From Planctomycetota bacterium (GTDB lineage: Bacteria > Planctomycetota > UBA8742 > UBA2392), in the NCBI GenBank assembly GCA_020848275.1, contig JADLAK010000085.1:1-64000 (forward strand): a stretch of DNA of 64,000 bases, in the 5' to 3' direction. Under the pieces are notes generated by a model. It was given only the letters and a program-made list of their open reading frames with translations, had not been told where the DNA came from and did not search any database. The translations under genes were made by a program, and so were the position numbers. How positions within the stretch are numbered: position 1 is the first letter of the stretch; every line of letters begins with the position of its first letter. Shown one piece after another: positions 44,809 through 54,150 of this stretch.

Positions 44809-45195
44809 ATGAACGACAGTCTGTACTTTGAGATTGACCCGACGCGCCTGCGGCTGTCCTGTCCGGACTGCGGCACATTGGCGACCGACCCTGTCACTCT
44901 GGCTTGCGGCACCCGTGACTTCAGCCTTGTTGCCCTGTGTGGAGAATGCCGCCGGGAATGGACAGCCCGGCCCCAGCCCCGGGAGGTGTTGCCTGCCCTT
45001 CGCCGCGCCCACAATCTCGTGCGGCGTTGGGTGCGCCTTCTCACGCCCGAACGCGCCTTGCAGATGGCGCCAGACGCCATGCCGCCGATCTTGCCGCACA
45101 TCCTCCTCGAAATCCGCGGCATGCTCTGTCGTGCGATCACTCAGGCGGAACTGGCCGGGGTCATGTGCCGTCCACGTAGCATGATGGCGGAATAG
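44809..45195 (+). CDS. Small zinc-ribbon protein
   Basis: A 128-aa protein from the ATG at 44809, with GAGG seven nt upstream. 'LSCPDCGTLATDPVTLACGT' and 'VALCGECRREW' supply two CxxC pairs likely to bind one zinc. The remainder is helical with a hydrophobic middle ('APDAMPPILPHILLEIRGML'). Function not recognisable; a regulatory or nucleic-acid-binding accessory is plausible. Confidence 0.6.
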   Translation: MNDSLYFEIDPTRLRLSCPDCGTLATDPVTLACGTRDFSLVALCGECRREWTARPQPREVLPALRRAHNLVRRWVRLLTPERALQMAPDAMPPILPHILLEIRGMLCRAITQAELAGVMCRPRSMMAE

Positions 45196-45339
45196 GATGC
45201 ATCGCAAAACGGGGATAGTGCCGGCTTCCCAACGGGCATGTCATCTCGACCATAACGTTTGCGGCCGCGTCCCCACCCAGTTGACATCCGTCTGTCGCAG
45301 CGGGTGATATGCTCTGCTCAGTCACGCGGAGGCACGCGC

Positions 45340-45915
45340 ATGGAACTATCGCCACGATTTGACCAGGCTCTACAGTACGCAACGCTAATCCACGCGGGTC
45401 AGAGGCGCAAAGGCACCGAGGTTCCCTATGTCGGCCATCTGCTTGGGGTGGCCAGCATCGTCATTGACGACGGCGGTTCGGAAGACGAGGCCATCGGCGC
45501 GCTGCTGCATGACGCGGCCGAAGATGCTGGCGGCAAAGGCAGATTGGCCGACATCCGAAGCCGGTTCGGCGAGGTAGTGGCGTCTATCGTCGCCGCCTGT
45601 ACGGACACGGTTGAAACACCCAAGCCTGAATGGCGAAAGCGCAAGGAGGACTACATCGCCCACGTGGCCAAGGCGTCTGCCGCCGCCCTACGCGTGTCCG
45701 CCGCCGACAAGCTCCACAATGCCCGTTCCGTGCTTGCAGATTACCGCAAGGTCGGCGAAAGCCTGTGGGAACGCTTCACGGGCAAGAAGGACGGTACGCT
45801 CTGGTACTACCGCTCGATGGTCGCCGTCCTTCGCAAAGCTGGCGGTGGAGCCATTGTTGAGGAGCTTGATCGGGTTGTCACGGAACTGGAGCGCGTTGCG
45901 GGGAAACAAGCCTGA
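45340..45915 (+). CDS. HD-domain protein of the RelA/SpoT hydrolase (MESH1-like) type
   Basis: A 191-aa single-domain protein with GGAGG before the ATG. Metal motifs of ppGpp hydrolases are visible: 'HAGQRRKGTEVPYVGHLLGV', 'ALLHDAAEDAG' (HD pair plus ED), and 'RVSAADKLHNARSVL'. There is no synthetase or TGS domain, so it would be a small alarmone or nucleotide hydrolase rather than a full SpoT. It sits between two unrecognised genes in the accessory region. No partner synthetase lies nearby, so a toxin-antitoxin role is not supported. Confidence 0.82.
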   Translation: MELSPRFDQALQYATLIHAGQRRKGTEVPYVGHLLGVASIVIDDGGSEDEAIGALLHDAAEDAGGKGRLADIRSRFGEVVASIVAACTDTVETPKPEWRKRKEDYIAHVAKASAAALRVSAADKLHNARSVLADYRKVGESLWERFTGKKDGTLWYYRSMVAVLRKAGGGAIVEELDRVVTELERVAGKQA

Positions 45916-45986
45916 TTGGCCGCCAGATGAGGGCTCCGCGCGAACTGTGCGGTCCTGCAGCGCAAACTCTGAATTGGAGCGTGACA

Positions 45987-46448
45987 ATGAGTGAGAAACG
46001 CGTCCTTCCCGAGGAATCCTCCCTGAAGGAGTCAGTCCGCGGTCTTCCATTTCGGGACAATCGGGCTTTCTGCAAGTTCGTTGGCGAACTGCCCGCCAAA
46101 GTGTCCGTGGACGTGATGAGGGAATTGCTGACGCAGGCGGTAGACCGGATCAGCCGAGATGTTGACGTGCCGCCATGGCGCGTCGCTGACTACCATCAGA
46201 CCAGCACGGAAAACCCAAGCCAGTGGGATGGACGGATTGACGATGGTGAGGGCGAACCGCAACCTTTTTTTATACGGTATCGTGACTCCGAGCTGACGCT
46301 TTTCGTCGATGACAAATTGGTCGAGTTCATCGAGGTTCAGGGCGCGGAAGATCCCAATCGCATGGGCCTCGACCGGGCGGCAGGCATGCTTGCTCACCGC
46401 ATCGCATTTCCAGATCTCCACGGCGCCAAACTCGTCGCGCTCAGGTAG
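45987..46448 (+). CDS. Uncharacterised protein
   Basis: A 153-aa protein from the ATG at 45987, preceded by GGAG. Acidic, mixed alpha/beta, no membrane segment and no motif I recognise. Features include 'WRVADYHQTSTENPSQWDGR' and 'ELTLFVDDKLVEF'. It ends 179 bp before the restriction gene. Confidence 0.5.
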   Translation: MSEKRVLPEESSLKESVRGLPFRDNRAFCKFVGELPAKVSVDVMRELLTQAVDRISRDVDVPPWRVADYHQTSTENPSQWDGRIDDGEGEPQPFFIRYRDSELTLFVDDKLVEFIEVQGAEDPNRMGLDRAAGMLAHRIAFPDLHGAKLVALR

Positions 46449-46627
46449 AACAGTTTCTGGGGCACGAATCGGACGAAACTGCCGATGCGGGGCTGCGGGC
46501 GTAGCGAAGCCACCCGCAACAAGACACTCCTCGAACTTGGTCGCCACCTCATTCTAACGTACACTGCCGCCGCGTCGGTCGGGTCACGCGAATTTTAAGG
46601 CACAGCATCTCGATTGCAGGGCCAAAC

Positions 46628-49600
46628 ATGCCCAATCCGTTCTTTGATCACCCCATCCTAAATTCGCCTTACGAGCAGCCTCGGCGCCATTGGGAACTTG
46701 ATGCTGCTGGTCAACCAACACAGCAGATACTCGAGAAACGCCGGCCGGCGGAGTTCATATCGCCCATTCCCAAACCCAAGAAACGCACGAAGGGGCCAAA
46801 GCAGGAAGAAATCGTGTTCCAAGAGGGACTCGGTCTTTCCACGAAAGCACAGCAATACAACACCACAACCATTATCAACGAAGTGCGCAGCCTCGTGGAA
46901 GCATGGCGCGCTCTGCCCGATGTGAACCAATGGCAGGTCACGCCGGAAACTGCTCGCCTGCTTCAACACTGGCGGCATCACGAGTTCGGTGGAGTCCGTC
47001 CTTTCTTTTGCCAGGTAGAGGCCGTCGAGACGGCAATCTGGTTGACCGAAGTTGCGCCACATTCAAAGAATGGCAAGCGCTTGCTGGACCTTCTTGAGTC
47101 AGCCAGTCGCGAAGCAAACCCGCAGTTGTTGCGGCTTGCGCTGAAACTTGCCACGGGCGCCGGCAAGACGACCGTCATGGCCATGCTCATCGCTTGGCAG
47201 ACAGTCAATGCGGTGCGGCGCCAGGGCAGCAAGACGTTCACGCGCGGATTTCTGGTTTGTGCGCCGGGCCTGACGATCAAGGACCGTCTGCGCCTGCTTC
47301 AGCCTCACGACCCCGACAGCTACTACGCAAGCCGTGAACTGGTTCCGGGCGACATGCTTGAAGCTCTCCGACACGCCAAGATCGTCATTACGAATTATCA
47401 CGCCTTCAAACTGCGCGAGCGCGTCGAGCTTTCCGCGGGAGGACGGTCGCTGTTGCAGGGTCGCGGAGGCGAAGAACTCAAGACGCTGGAAACCGAAGGC
47501 CAGATGCTGCAGCGTGTCATGCCGGACCTCATGGGAATGAAGAACATCCTGGTGATCAACGACGAGGCTCACCACTGCTACAGGGAAAAACCGCAGGAAC
47601 TTGACGACGAGGACCTCAAGGGCGAAGAGAGGAAAGAGGCCGAGAAGAATAACGAGGCCGCTCGAACCTGGATTTCCGGCCTGGAAGCAGTCAATCGCAA
47701 GCTCGGACTTGGCCGTGTCATCGACCTGTCCGCGACTCCGTTCTTTTTGCGCGGTTCAGGCTACGCCGAGGGCACGCTGTTCCCGTGGACGATGAGCGAT
47801 TTTTCCCTGATGGACGCCATCGAATGCGGGATCGTGAAGTTGCCGCGCGTGCCGGTGGCGGACAACATACCCGGCCAGGAAATGCCGATGTTCCGCAACC
47901 TTTGGGAGAACATCCGCAAGGACATGCCCAAGAAGGGCCGCAGCAAAGGCGAAGAACTTGACCCGCTGAAGCTGCCCACGCGGCTGCAAACCGCGCTGCA
48001 GGCGCTTTATGGGCACTACGAGAAGACTCACGAGTTGTGGAGCCAGAAGGGCATCAAGGTTCCACCCTGTTTCATCATCGTGTGCCAGAACACCGCCATT
48101 TCGAAGCTGGTCTATGATTTCGTGTCGGGTTTCCATCGCCAGAACGAGGATGGTTCCACCACGTTCGAAAATGGCCGCCTGCCGCTGTTCCGCAATTTTG
48201 ACGAAACCACCGGCAACCCGCTGGCGCGGCCAAACACTCTGCTGATCGACAGCGAACAGCTCGAAGCGGGTGACGCTCTCGACGATAACTTCCGTGGCAT
48301 GGCCGCCGATGAAATCGAGCGCTTCCGGCGCGACATCATTGAACGCACACGTGACGCCCGCGCGGCTGACAACATCACTGATCAGGAGTTGCTGCGCGAA
48401 GTCATGAATACCGTGGGCAAGCCGGGCCAGCTTGGCGGATCGATTCGCTGCGTGGTTTCGGTGTCGATGCTCACTGAAGGCTGGGACGCCAACACAGTAA
48501 CGCACGTGCTTGGGGTCCGCGCCTTTGGCACCCAGCTGCTGTGCGAGCAGGTCATCGGCCGCGCGCTGCGCCGCCAATCCTACGACCTCAACGAAGAAGG
48601 CTTGTTCAACGTCGAATATGCCGACGTGTTCGGCATTCCCTTCGACTTCACGGCCAAACCCGTCATCGCCCCACCTCAGCCGCCGCGCGAAACGGTCCAG
48701 GTCAAGGCCATGCGCCCGGAGCGAGATGCTCTGGAAATCCGCTTTCCTCGCATCAAGGGCTATCGCGTCGAACTGCCCGAAGAGCGCCTGAGCGCAGCCT
48801 TCACAGAGGACTCGGTAATGGAGTTGACTCCTGACCTGGTGGGCGCGACGGAAACGCAAAATTCCGGCATCATCGGCGAGCAAGTGAACATGAACCTCGC
48901 TCACACCGGCGATGTGCGACCCTCGCAAGTACTCTACGAACTGACATCGCACCTTGTGCTCAACAAATGGCGCGACCCCGGCGAAGATCCGAAGCTGAAC
49001 CTGTTTGGCCAGCTCAAGCGCATCGCCAAGCAGTGGCTGGATGAGTATCTCGTCTGCAAGGGCGGCACTTACCCCGCGCAACTCAAGTACAAGATGCTCG
49101 CGGACCTGGCATGCGACAAAATCACGGCAGCAATCACCAAGAGGTTCCTTGGCGAGCGACCCATCAAGGCCCTGCCTGACCCGTTCAACCCGGTGGGGTC
49201 GACGGCGAACGTGAGCTTCCCGACGTCACGGCTTGACCGCTGGGAGACGGACTCGCGCCGCTGCCATATCAATTGGGTGATTCTGGATAGTGATTGGGAG
49301 GGCGAGTTCTGCCGGGTCGTTGAGAATCACCCGCGCGTCAAGGCCTACGTAAAAAACCACAACCTGGGTTTTGAGGTGCCCTATCGCTTTGGTTCCGAAA
49401 CGCGCAGGTACAGGCCTGATTTCATCGTACTCATCGATGACGGCCACGGACCGGACGACCTGCTTCACTTGATTGTCGAGATCAAGGGCTACAGGCGCGA
49501 GGACGCCAAGGAAAAAAAGTCCACGATGGAAACCTACTGGGTGCCCGGCGTGAACAACATGGGTACTCACGGCCGCTGGGCTTTTGCCGAATTCACCGAG

Positions 49601-49684
49601 GTCTACCAGATCGAGGCCGATTTCAAGTCCAAGGTCGAGGCCGAGTTCAACCGGATGATTTCGCAATATGGGGGCGGGCAATGA
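46628..49684 (+). CDS. Helicase-type restriction endonuclease (BPTD_3080-like, type III Res-like)
   Basis: A 1,018-aa protein combining an SF2 helicase with a C-terminal nuclease. Walker A 'KLATGAGKTTVMAMLIAW' (near residue 175), DEAH box 'VINDEAHHCYRE' (near 310), motif III 'DLSATPFFLRG', and motifs V/VI 'SMLTEGWDANTVTHVLGVRA' and 'QVIGRALRRQSY'. Near the end 'RRYRPDFIVLID' and 'LIVEIKGYRREDAK' form a PD-(D/E)xK nuclease site. It should translocate on and cut unmodified DNA in partnership with the downstream methyltransferase. Its stop overlaps the next gene's start (ATGA). Confidence 0.9.
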   Translation: MPNPFFDHPILNSPYEQPRRHWELDAAGQPTQQILEKRRPAEFISPIPKPKKRTKGPKQEEIVFQEGLGLSTKAQQYNTTTIINEVRSLVEAWRALPDVNQWQVTPETARLLQHWRHHEFGGVRPFFCQVEAVETAIWLTEVAPHSKNGKRLLDLLESASREANPQLLRLALKLATGAGKTTVMAMLIAWQTVNAVRRQGSKTFTRGFLVCAPGLTIKDRLRLLQPHDPDSYYASRELVPGDMLEALRHAKIVITNYHAFKLRERVELSAGGRSLLQGRGGEELKTLETEGQMLQRVMPDLMGMKNILVINDEAHHCYREKPQELDDEDLKGEERKEAEKNNEAARTWISGLEAVNRKLGLGRVIDLSATPFFLRGSGYAEGTLFPWTMSDFSLMDAIECGIVKLPRVPVADNIPGQEMPMFRNLWENIRKDMPKKGRSKGEELDPLKLPTRLQTALQALYGHYEKTHELWSQKGIKVPPCFIIVCQNTAISKLVYDFVSGFHRQNEDGSTTFENGRLPLFRNFDETTGNPLARPNTLLIDSEQLEAGDALDDNFRGMAADEIERFRRDIIERTRDARAADNITDQELLREVMNTVGKPGQLGGSIRCVVSVSMLTEGWDANTVTHVLGVRAFGTQLLCEQVIGRALRRQSYDLNEEGLFNVEYADVFGIPFDFTAKPVIAPPQPPRETVQVKAMRPERDALEIRFPRIKGYRVELPEERLSAAFTEDSVMELTPDLVGATETQNSGIIGEQVNMNLAHTGDVRPSQVLYELTSHLVLNKWRDPGEDPKLNLFGQLKRIAKQWLDEYLVCKGGTYPAQLKYKMLADLACDKITAAITKRFLGERPIKALPDPFNPVGSTANVSFPTSRLDRWETDSRRCHINWVILDSDWEGEFCRVVENHPRVKAYVKNHNLGFEVPYRFGSETRRYRPDFIVLIDDGHGPDDLLHLIVEIKGYRREDAKEKKSTMETYWVPGVNNMGTHGRWAFAEFTEVYQIEADFKSKVEAEFNRMISQYGGGQ

Positions 49685-51159
49685 AGAAGCGCAATCCCCG
49701 CGAAATGATGGAACTTGCTATCGAGGAAATGCGCAAGTCGGTGCAAGAGCCGCGCGCCGACGGGAAAGCCACGCCAAAAGTAGGAGCCGTCTTGGTCAAG
49801 CCAGACGGGAACATCGAGACGGCGCACCGAGGTGAATTACGACACGGCGATCATGCTGAATACACGCTGCTGGAACGCAAGAACCGCAATACCAAGCTTG
49901 ATGGATCGACTCTCTTTGCAACGCTTGAACCCTGCGCAAAGGAATCCAGGCGTTACCCCAAATTGCCCTGTGCTGAACGCATTGTCCTGGCACGCATCAA
50001 GGATGTCTGGATAGGCATCGAAGACCCCGATCCGACCGTGGATCGCAAGGGAATCAAGTACATGCAGGACGCCGGAATCAAGGTCCACATGTTTGACCGG
50101 GACCTTCAGGACACCATCCGCGACGAGAACAAACTTTTCCTCGCGCAAGCTCTGGAGCGCGCCGCGGATGCCGAGGAACTGCCAAAGCAACAAACGCTTT
50201 CGACGTTGGAAGAAAAGCTGGAAATGTCGCGCCTTGAGGACCTGTCCGATGAAGCCGTGGAGGCTTACCGCTCCATCGCAAAAATACCTGAGGATCCAAA
50301 AACGACGGCTTTCAAGCTCCGCTTTGCACTCCAAGGCCTGTTGAAAGAGGATGACGGGTCATTCAAACCCACCGGCTTTGGCTTGGTTCTTTTTGGCAAG
50401 AACCCCCGACGGTCAATGCCTCAAACTGGCTTGCTGGCCACGCTCCATTACGTTGACGGTACGGAAGAAACGCGAGACTTTGACGGACCTCAAGTGCTTG
50501 TTCCGGAGCAAGCACTCAATTGGCTTCGTGAAAAGTTGCCCAATCCGATTGATCGTACCCGCGCACGTCGTCGGGAAGTCAACGAGTCGCTCTTCGAGCT
50601 CGTTCGTGAAGGCATCGTCAACGCTTTGGTGCACCGCGATTACGATGTCCAGGGCGCTAAGTGCCAACTCGTCGTCACGGCGGACAAGATCGAAATTCAC
50701 AGCCCTGGTCGCCCGGTTGATCCCATCACGCTCGAACAGATGCAGTCGTTCTCTGCCCCGATGCTCAGTCGTAACCCGGTGCTCCATTATGTGTTCGCAC
50801 AGATGGAATTAGCCGAGGAGCGCGGTCTTGGCCTGAAATCCATGCAGACGGGCGCCGAAAAAGCCGGCCTTCCCAGGCCGAAATATACATGGAAGGCACC
50901 GTACTTGGTGCTGACGCTGTATCGGACCGCTGAGTCGGCGAACAGCACGTTGTCCGAAGATGTTCAGAAGCAGATGTCATCCGCAGAGGGCAATGGTTGG
51001 CGTTGGCTTACACAGCGTGGCGGCACCACGGCGTTGGAGTACGCCAAAGCCATGAAACTCTCCGATCGGGCAGCGCGGCTGCACTTGACGAAGTTCGTGA
51101 GGTTGGGCTTGGCTCGCAAGGTCGGTTCGGCCCGCTCGACGGCCTATAAGGTGGTATGA
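49681..51159 (+). CDS. RibD-like deaminase fused to GHKL-type ATPase and C-terminal winged helix
   Basis: A 492-aa protein translationally coupled to the restriction gene. Residues 1-150 are a zinc deaminase domain of the RibD/dCMP type: His58-Ala-Glu60 ('GDHAEYTLL') and Cys85/Cys97 ('TLEPCAKESRRYPKLPCAER'). Residues about 170-430 match the ATP-binding region of COG2865-type regulators ('REGIVNALVHRDYDVQGAKC', with the GHKL N-box Glu/Asn, then 'IEIHSPGRPVDPITLEQM'). The last 60 residues ('GGTTALEYAKAMKLSDRAAR') look like a winged helix. In COG2865 proteins I expect an AlbA_2/Schlafen domain where the deaminase sits here. A repeat array lies directly downstream, so it may regulate the methyltransferase. 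Substrate of the deaminase is unknown. Confidence 0.85.
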   Translation: MKKRNPREMMELAIEEMRKSVQEPRADGKATPKVGAVLVKPDGNIETAHRGELRHGDHAEYTLLERKNRNTKLDGSTLFATLEPCAKESRRYPKLPCAERIVLARIKDVWIGIEDPDPTVDRKGIKYMQDAGIKVHMFDRDLQDTIRDENKLFLAQALERAADAEELPKQQTLSTLEEKLEMSRLEDLSDEAVEAYRSIAKIPEDPKTTAFKLRFALQGLLKEDDGSFKPTGFGLVLFGKNPRRSMPQTGLLATLHYVDGTEETRDFDGPQVLVPEQALNWLREKLPNPIDRTRARRREVNESLFELVREGIVNALVHRDYDVQGAKCQLVVTADKIEIHSPGRPVDPITLEQMQSFSAPMLSRNPVLHYVFAQMELAEERGLGLKSMQTGAEKAGLPRPKYTWKAPYLVLTLYRTAESANSTLSEDVQKQMSSAEGNGWRWLTQRGGTTALEYAKAMKLSDRAARLHLTKFVRLGLARKVGSARSTAYKVV

Positions 51160-51167
51160 GCTGATCG

Positions 51168-51317
51168 GAGTATCCGGAAGAGTATCCGGCAATTATTTCC
51201 GGATAACCCCCGTAGAATGGGCTGAATAGAGCATCCGGAAGAGTATCCGGTAATTGCTTCCGGATACTGGCAGACGATGTAGGTCAACCGCAGTATCCGG
51301 ACACAGTGTCCGGATAC
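51168..51317. promoter_or_regulatory. TATCCGG repeat array upstream of the methyltransferase gene
   Basis: Eight copies of a TATCCGG-like heptamer (some on the opposite strand) in 150 bp. Two similar 38-bp composite units lie at 51168-51205 and 51229-51266 (61 bp apart), each with two direct copies followed by an inverted copy. A third unit is a perfect 25-bp palindrome at 51293-51317 with 12-bp arms around one A. It ends 50 bp before the methyltransferase ATG, in the position of an operator. Confidence 0.8.
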
Positions 51318-51366
51318 CGATGAAACTAAGCTAGGCCCCGCAACAGGTCACACCCGGAAAACACCC

Positions 51367-54150
51367 ATGGCCAAGAAAACAGCCCCGTCCAAGACTGTGG
51401 AAGCCATCCAGCATGCGGCGGACAAGCGCAAGAACATCCCCACGGCGGAATTCCAGTCCGTGATGCAGAAGGGGCAGGAGAAACCCGTTCGCGTAGCCTA
51501 TGACCGCCGCAACCGCGACCTTGACCCGCAATTGGTCTGGCGCGGCAAAGATGAGCAGGATTGGAGCGACCTCGTTGTCCACGCCCCGCCGCTGTACATC
51601 CAGGAAAAGGTTCACCCAAAGGTGTTGATTGACGACCTGCTGCGCCGCACGGCCGCAGACGCAAAAGCCGCCGACAAGCAGGTTGACCTCTTCGCCGATT
51701 TCAACGGCATCCCCAAGGGCACGGACAAGACCGAATTCTATGCCCACGACCAGAACTGGTCGAACCGCATGATCCTTGGCGACTCGTTACAGGTGATGGC
51801 GAGCTTGGCCGAGCGCGAGGGTTTAAGGGGCAAAGTGCAGTGCATCTACCTCGACCCGCCCTACGGCATCAAATTCAACAGCAACTTCCAGTGGTCGACG
51901 ACCAGCCGCGACGTGACGGACGGCAAGGCCGATCACATCACCCGTGAACCTGAGCAGGTAAAAGCTTTCCGCGACACATGGCGCGACGGCATCCACAGCT
52001 ACCTCACCTACCTGCGCGACCGTCTCACCGTTGCCCGCGACCTGCTGACCGACTCCGGCTCCATTTTCGTGCAAATCGGCGATGAAAATGTCCACCGCGT
52101 TCGCGCGCTGATGGATGAAGTGTTTGGCGAAATCAACTTCATTTCCCAAGTTTCGATTCAAAAGACTAGTGGTCAAACTTCTAGATATATAGCAGGTGTC
52201 CAAGACTTCATTCTTGTCTACGGCCGAAGCGATCAAACGAAATTTCGAAAGGTGCTCATAGAGAAGCCACCTATCGGCAGTGAAGACGAGCGCTACGTTT
52301 GTGTTGAACCGGAACTCGGTAGGCTTATCGACCTATCGGTAAAGCAAAAGCGTGGCACGGATCCTATGCCGGTTGGGCGTGTTCTTCGCCTTCAAGACAC
52401 CACTTCGCAGACGGGGTCCGAGCGCAGCCGATTCATCTTCAATTTTCAGAACATTCCCGCAGTGCCTTCTGGAAAACGAGGTTGGTCGTTTGGTGAAGAC
52501 AAGCGAGATCGACTCACAAAATCGGGTCGACTCTACGCAGTTGGCAAGAGCGTAAGATGGAAAAACTACCACGAAGAATCAGGCTTTTCGGCCCCCGGCA
52601 ATAATTGGACGGACTTGACCCCATCCGGTTTTGGCGAGGATCGAATCTACGTCGTTCAAACGCTCACAGACTTTGTGCAGCGCTGTATCCTCATGGCCAC
52701 GGACCCCGGCGATCTTGTCCTTGACCCCACTTGTGGTTCCGGCACCACGGCCTATGTCGCAGAGCAATGGGGCCGCCGCTGGATCACGATTGATACTTCG
52801 CGCGTGGCGCTTGCGCTCGCGCGCGCCCGCATCATGGGTGCGCGCTATCCGTTTTATTTGCTTGCGGACTCCCACGAAGGGCAACTCAAAGAAGCCGAAG
52901 CTACCCGCAGAACGCCGAGTTCCCAACCGGTACACGGTAACATTCGTCTAGGCTTCGTGTATGAACGTGCCCCCCACATTCAGCTGAGCGACATCGCCGG
53001 TAACACCGAGATTGACGTCATCTGGGACAAGTGGCAGGCCAAACTGGAGCCCATGCGCGAGAAGCTCAATAGCGCGCTCAAGCAGAAATGGCAGGAATGG
53101 GAAATCCCGCGCGACGCCGACGCCAAATGGCCCGATGCGGCTAAGAAGGCCCACGTCGACTGGTGGCAGGCACGCATCGCCCGGCAGCAGGAAATCGACA
53201 AGTCCATCGCCGCCAAGGCCGAGTTCGAATACCTCTACGACAAGCCTTACGACGACAAGAAAAAGGTCCGCGTCGCCGGGCCGTTCACGGTCGAGAGCCT
53301 GTCGCCGCACCGGGTGATGACCGTGGACGAGAATGACGACCTGGTAGACCCGCTAAAGCGGGCCGAGGCTGCCAGCGAGGGCAAACAGAGCTTCGCCCAG
53401 ATAATCCTGGACAACCTCAAGACCGCGGGCGTTCAGCAGGCACACAAGGACGACAAGATCGAATTCATTTCACTGGCCCCCTGGCCCGGCGAGTTCATCT
53501 GCGCCGAGGGCCTCTACGTTGAAGGTGACAAGGAAAAACGTGCGGCGATCTTCATCGGCCCCGAATTCGGCACCGTGCAGCGCGCCGACCTCGTAGCAGC
53601 TGCCCGCGAGGCCGGCGATGCCGCGTTTGACGTGCTGATCGCCTGTGCCTTCAACTACGAAGGCCACGCCACGGAGTTCAACAAGCTTGGCCGTATGCCG
53701 GTGCTCAAGGCGCGCATGAACGCCGACCTCCACATGGCCGAAAACCTGAAGAACACCGGCAAGGGCAACTTGTTCGTCATTTTTGGCGAGCCGGACATTG
53801 ACTTGCTCAAGGAAAAAGACGGCAAGTACAGGGTCAAGGTCAATGGCGTGGACGTGTTCGACCCCAGTGCGGGCGAAGTGCGCAGCGATAGCGCCGACGG
53901 CATTGCCTGCTGGTTCATTGACAGCGATTACAACGAGGAGAGTTTCTTCGTGCGCCATGCCTACTTCCTGGGCGCCAACGACCCTTACAACGCGCTCAAG
54001 ACCACGCTCAAAGCCGAGATCAACGCCGACGCCTGGGCCACGCTCCACAGCGACACGTCGCGACCCTTCGAAAAGCCCAAGTCCGGCCGCGTCGCCGTCA
54101 AGGTCATCAACCACCTCGGCGACGAGGTAATGAAGGTGTTCAAGGTATGA
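51367..54150 (+). CDS. Site-specific DNA-methyltransferase (N6-adenine, type III Mod-like)
   Basis: A 927-aa methyltransferase. DPPY catalytic motif 'IYLDPPYGIKFN' (Asp near residue 163) precedes the SAM motif 'LDPTCGSGTTAYVAEQWGRR' (near 455), the order of beta-class N6-adenine enzymes. The region between (about 52,130-52,700) should contain the target-recognition domain and is visibly richer in A/T than its flanks. About 370 C-terminal residues after the SAM motif are specific to this restriction family. No strong ribosome site is seen before the ATG. The stop overlaps the DUF429 gene start. Confidence 0.93.
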   Translation: MAKKTAPSKTVEAIQHAADKRKNIPTAEFQSVMQKGQEKPVRVAYDRRNRDLDPQLVWRGKDEQDWSDLVVHAPPLYIQEKVHPKVLIDDLLRRTAADAKAADKQVDLFADFNGIPKGTDKTEFYAHDQNWSNRMILGDSLQVMASLAEREGLRGKVQCIYLDPPYGIKFNSNFQWSTTSRDVTDGKADHITREPEQVKAFRDTWRDGIHSYLTYLRDRLTVARDLLTDSGSIFVQIGDENVHRVRALMDEVFGEINFISQVSIQKTSGQTSRYIAGVQDFILVYGRSDQTKFRKVLIEKPPIGSEDERYVCVEPELGRLIDLSVKQKRGTDPMPVGRVLRLQDTTSQTGSERSRFIFNFQNIPAVPSGKRGWSFGEDKRDRLTKSGRLYAVGKSVRWKNYHEESGFSAPGNNWTDLTPSGFGEDRIYVVQTLTDFVQRCILMATDPGDLVLDPTCGSGTTAYVAEQWGRRWITIDTSRVALALARARIMGARYPFYLLADSHEGQLKEAEATRRTPSSQPVHGNIRLGFVYERAPHIQLSDIAGNTEIDVIWDKWQAKLEPMREKLNSALKQKWQEWEIPRDADAKWPDAAKKAHVDWWQARIARQQEIDKSIAAKAEFEYLYDKPYDDKKKVRVAGPFTVESLSPHRVMTVDENDDLVDPLKRAEAASEGKQSFAQIILDNLKTAGVQQAHKDDKIEFISLAPWPGEFICAEGLYVEGDKEKRAAIFIGPEFGTVQRADLVAAAREAGDAAFDVLIACAFNYEGHATEFNKLGRMPVLKARMNADLHMAENLKNTGKGNLFVIFGEPDIDLLKEKDGKYRVKVNGVDVFDPSAGEVRSDSADGIACWFIDSDYNEESFFVRHAYFLGANDPYNALKTTLKAEINADAWATLHSDTSRPFEKPKSGRVAVKVINHLGDEVMKVFKV

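Noticed and set aside
44580-44831. An 83-codon frame overlapping the zinc-ribbon gene start
   Set aside because: No ribosome site or domain, and it runs in another frame into a better-supported gene.
45340-45915. HD protein as antitoxin of a toxSAS-type toxin-antitoxin pair
   Set aside because: Neither neighbour shows a RelA/SpoT synthetase motif, so the required toxin is absent.
51168-51317. The TATCCGG array as a CRISPR array or replication iterons
   Set aside because: Units are only 25-38 bp with mixed orientation and no unique spacers of constant length; no cas genes and no initiator gene adjoin. Promoter-proximal operators fit better.
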